From NCBI GenBank assembly GCA_963841455.1, contig CAWJCU010000001.1:1-64000 (forward strand): a stretch of DNA of 64,000 nt. Direction: 5' to 3'. Shown one piece after another: positions 62,149 to 64,000 of this stretch (the first letter of the stretch is position 1; every line of letters begins with the position of its first letter). The translations under genes and the position numbers were made by a program. Under the pieces are notes generated by a model. The model saw only the letters and a list, made by a program, of their open reading frames with translations. It was not told the DNA's origin and ran no database searches. Source of the stretch: JAWVFM01 sp963841455 (GTDB taxonomy: Bacteria > Actinomycetota > Thermoleophilia > Solirubrobacterales > 70-9).

Positions 62149-63013
62149 CGTCGTACAGCTCGCCGCACGGAGTTAACCGGGTTGCGCGCCGGCAGCTTCT
62201 GACGCTGGGTGTCCCTGGCGTGACCATCGACCGCTGGGTGTCGTCCGGCCGGCTGATCCCCTTGCATGACGGCGTCTACGCGTTTCCCCCAGTTCTTCAC
62301 TACGACCAATGGGGCCGGTCGCGATCGGCGCGACCCTGACAGGGCCAGGGCACCGCCATCAACAGGCGGAGCGCTGGGGCTGCTTGGGGAATCTGGTCGC
62401 GGACGAGCGGCACGACACCGTGGTCCGGCCAGGAAGTGGCGGCCCACGACGGATCGGACGCCATGCTGGTCTTCCGCAGCTCCACGCTGATCGGAGGACG
62501 TCACCAGGGCAACGTGGAATACCGATCACCACGGTGCCGCGAACCCTGCTCGACCTCACCGGGGTCGCTAGCGATCGTGCGCTTGCGAGGCCGACCGCGA
62601 GGCAGTGCGCTCAAGCTCGTGACGGTGGCGGGACTAGGTGACGCGTTGGCCGCTACCGCGGTCGCCGCGGCTCCGCGCGCTCGCGAAGATCGTCGTCCGC
62701 TACAGCGGGCTGCCGCTCGAGCGAGCTCGCAGCGGCGCCGAGGTACGTGCGCTCGAGATCCTCCGCGCCGCCGGCCACGTCCTTCCGCGGCTCAACGTCC
62801 ACTCGCCGGCGAGGAGGCAGATCCTGAGCCTGGCCAATGGCGCGCCTCATCATCGAAATCGACGGCGGTCCGTTCCACCTCGACGTGGGCGAGGACGCGC
62901 GGAAGCAGGCCGTCTGGGAGGCGCGGATGGACTGTCCGCCGCATCCCGTCAGACGACGTCTCGACCACCCCGAGCACCTCCTCGCCCTCGCCCCACCGAT
63001 CGAACGTCCGTGA
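62139..63013 (+). pseudogene. AbiEi-type winged-helix plus DUF559/Vsr-like gene, copy 3, decayed or frame-broken
   Basis: From TTG 62139: DVASYSSPHGVNRVARRQLL and SSGRLIPLHDGVYAF (winged helix); then broken frames; GIPITTVPRTLLDLTGVA (helical middle); and GARLIIEIDGGPFHLDVGED, RKQAVWEAR-GWTVRRIPSDDV, HPEHLLALAPPIERP-stop (DUF559). Four or five frame changes. TGA 63011-63013 is inside palindrome D. Unlike other broken genes in the window it also lacks recognisable sequence in the first third (62290-62500), so true decay is possible besides sequence error. Confidence 0.75.
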
Positions 63014-63046
63014 GACCATCAGTGGTGAGGGTCTCCGGGACGTTCG
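63001..63046 (+). repeat. Dispersed 46-bp palindrome, copy D, overlapping the stop of nuclease-family copy 3
   Basis: CGAACGTCC...GAGACC (63001-63017) pairs with GGTCTCC..GGGACGTTCG (63030-63046); 46 bp, same orientation as A, B and C. The stop codon TGA of copy 3 is within the left arm. Followed after 21 bp by the L,D-transpeptidase ATG. Confidence 0.9.
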
Positions 63047-63067
63047 CAGGGAGGGGACTCGACTCTG

Positions 63068-63907
63068 ATGGCACGGACGCCTACGAAGACGACGAAGGCA
63101 TTGCGACGGGTCGCCCCGGCCGCGCTCGCCCTCCTGGCTGCTCTCTCGCTCGCATCGTGCGGCGGCGACACCGAGGCGACGGCCGTCCCGCGAGGCCGCC
63201 TGCGGCTGCGCCGGCGAGGGTGGCTGCCAAGGAGCCCGCGCCGAAGCCGACGGTCAGCTCGGTCCCCGAGCCAACGCCGCCGGCCGACCGCTCTCTCGTT
63301 GCCCCGTGGCGGCTACCCCGTCCTCTACCTGCGCGAGGGGCACCGAGTCGCCCTGCTGACGGCGCCCGGCGGACGGCTGGTCCGCCGGGTCGGCGGGCGC
63401 ACGAGCTTCGGCTCGCCGACCGCGCTCTCGGTGGTGCGGAGCACGCGGCATTGGGCGGGGGTGACGACGCCTTATCTCGCGAACGGCCAGCTCGCCTGGG
63501 TGAAGCTCGACCGCCGGCATCTCACGGCGTTCTCGACGCGCCTCGCGATCGTCGTTCACGTCTCGAGCCGCCTCGCGGAGCTGGTCGACGGCCGCACCGT
63601 CCTGCGCCGCTTCGCGGTCACCGTGGGAGCGCCGGGGTCGGCAACCCCAACCGGGCGCTTCGCGGTCACCGACACCTTCCGGGCCCACGGGCTCAATCCG
63701 GCCTACGGCTGCTGCGCGCTTGCGCTCACCGCCCGCCAGCCGAACCTGCCGTCCGGTTGGCTCGGCGGGAGCCGCGTCGCGATCCATGGCACCGATGGGC
63801 CGGTCGGGTACGCCGTGTCACACGGCTGCATCAGGGCCGAGAACGCCGACGTTTCCGCGCTGGTGACCCGCGTACCGGTGGGCACGCCGGTCTTCATCGA
63901 GGCCTAG
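63068..63907 (+). CDS. L,D-transpeptidase (YkuD domain) lipoprotein
   Basis: 279 residues as read; a signal with LAALSLASCGGDTE, i.e. a lipobox LASC (Cys anchored). Residues about 45-75 seem out of frame between two compensating indels near 63190 and 63300; the true reading there is Pro/Ala-rich (AAAPARVAAKEPAPKPTVSS). YkuD catalytic motif: VAIHGTDGPVGYAVSHGCIR (active Cys). It cross-links or attaches peptidoglycan at the outer face. Stop interlocks with the convergent partial gene (CTAG). Confidence 0.88.
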   Translation: MARTPTKTTKALRRVAPAALALLAALSLASCGGDTEATAVPRGRLRLRRRGWLPRSPRRSRRSARSPSQRRRPTALSLPRGGYPVLYLREGHRVALLTAPGGRLVRRVGGRTSFGSPTALSVVRSTRHWAGVTTPYLANGQLAWVKLDRRHLTAFSTRLAIVVHVSSRLAELVDGRTVLRRFAVTVGAPGSATPTGRFAVTDTFRAHGLNPAYGCCALALTARQPNLPSGWLGGSRVAIHGTDGPVGYAVSHGCIRAENADVSALVTRVPVGTPVFIEA

Positions 63908-64000
63908 CCCGCCCCCACCTGTTCCGCCACGGCTCGATGGAGGTCGGCCGCGAAGTCGTCGAGGTCCGCGAGCACGTCGCGGTCGCCGGCGAGGCCGAAG
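63904..64000 (-). CDS. C-terminal end of an unidentified gene
   Basis: Only about 31 residues are in the window, ending LDDFAADLHRAVAEQVGAG at TAG 63904-63906. Amphipathic helix with good codon bias; family unknown. Shares CTAG with the L,D-transpeptidase stop. Confidence 0.55.
   Translation of the reverse strand, partial: FGLAGDRDVLADLDDFAADLHRAVAEQVGAG

Noticed and set aside
61996..63046. Integrative element inserted at tRNA-Ser(GCU)
   Set aside because: No integrase, no excisionase and no repeat of the tRNA 3' end downstream. The palindrome unit starts 19 bp after the tRNA, which may be chance.

Overview
High-GC (about 70% by eye) bacterial chromosome segment. The gene content points to an actinobacterium, most likely Thermoleophilia/Solirubrobacterales. 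The pointers are an AccE-like subunit, MprA/MprB-type two-component genes, several secreted low-complexity repeat proteins, and a multi-copy family joining an AbiEi-type winged helix to a DUF559/Vsr-like nuclease domain. This placement is inference: no rRNA or marker set is present. About 76 genes are described, including two tRNA-Ser genes.

Layout. 0-12.5 kb: citrate synthase, a TauE/SafE permease, an AAA/DUF4143 ATPase, a VapBC pair, a UbiE-type methyltransferase with a membrane partner, a two-component system, a cut-down intradiol-dioxygenase-like protein, a solitary Phd antitoxin, two related coiled-coil membrane proteins and a seven-repeat secreted protein. 12.5-21 kb: PfkB kinase, GH15 hydrolase, quinone oxidoreductase, DEAD helicase, UPF0104 and other membrane proteins. 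21-28 kb: HAD hydrolase, APH-like kinase and acyl-CoA dehydrogenase genes close together (the three domains of mammalian ACAD10), then patatin, a second TauE, an Rrf2 regulator and a PHP protein. 28-33 kb: a 1037-residue cyclase/ATPase/TPR regulator and nuclease-family copy 1. 33-38 kb: a tightly overlapping sulfate-assimilation operon (sir-cysH-sat-cysC, then an acyltransferase). 38-48 kb: dodecin, AccE-like, OCD-like, nuclease-family copy 2, acyl-CoA carboxylase beta, repeat proteins and methylmalonyl-CoA mutase. 48-56 kb: MFS exporter, two glycosyltransferases, a UDP-glucuronate decarboxylase-like epimerase, ECF sigma factor and GH26. 56-64 kb: tRNA-Ser(UGA), Zn-ribbon/ATPase-like protein, GGDEF-EAL, DUF2294, sugar-lactone oxidase, D-threonine aldolase-like, tRNA-Ser(GCU), a decayed nuclease-family copy 3 and an L,D-transpeptidase.

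Main points. (1) All three nuclease-family genes have their start codon inside a long palindrome. Copy 3 lies between two same-orientation copies of a roughly 46-bp palindrome, with its start in one and its stop in the other, and two further solo copies of that palindrome occur in the window. This looks like a palindrome-associated selfish or autoregulated gene family and is the best candidate here for something undescribed. (2) More than 25 single-base frame breaks, nearly all extra G or C, cross obviously essential genes. They look like sequence errors, so 'broken' genes should be read as intact unless stated. (3) Metabolically the genes suggest propionate/methylmalonyl-CoA and hydroxy-fatty-acid turnover, sulfate reduction to sulfide, and surface glycan or exopolysaccharide synthesis.
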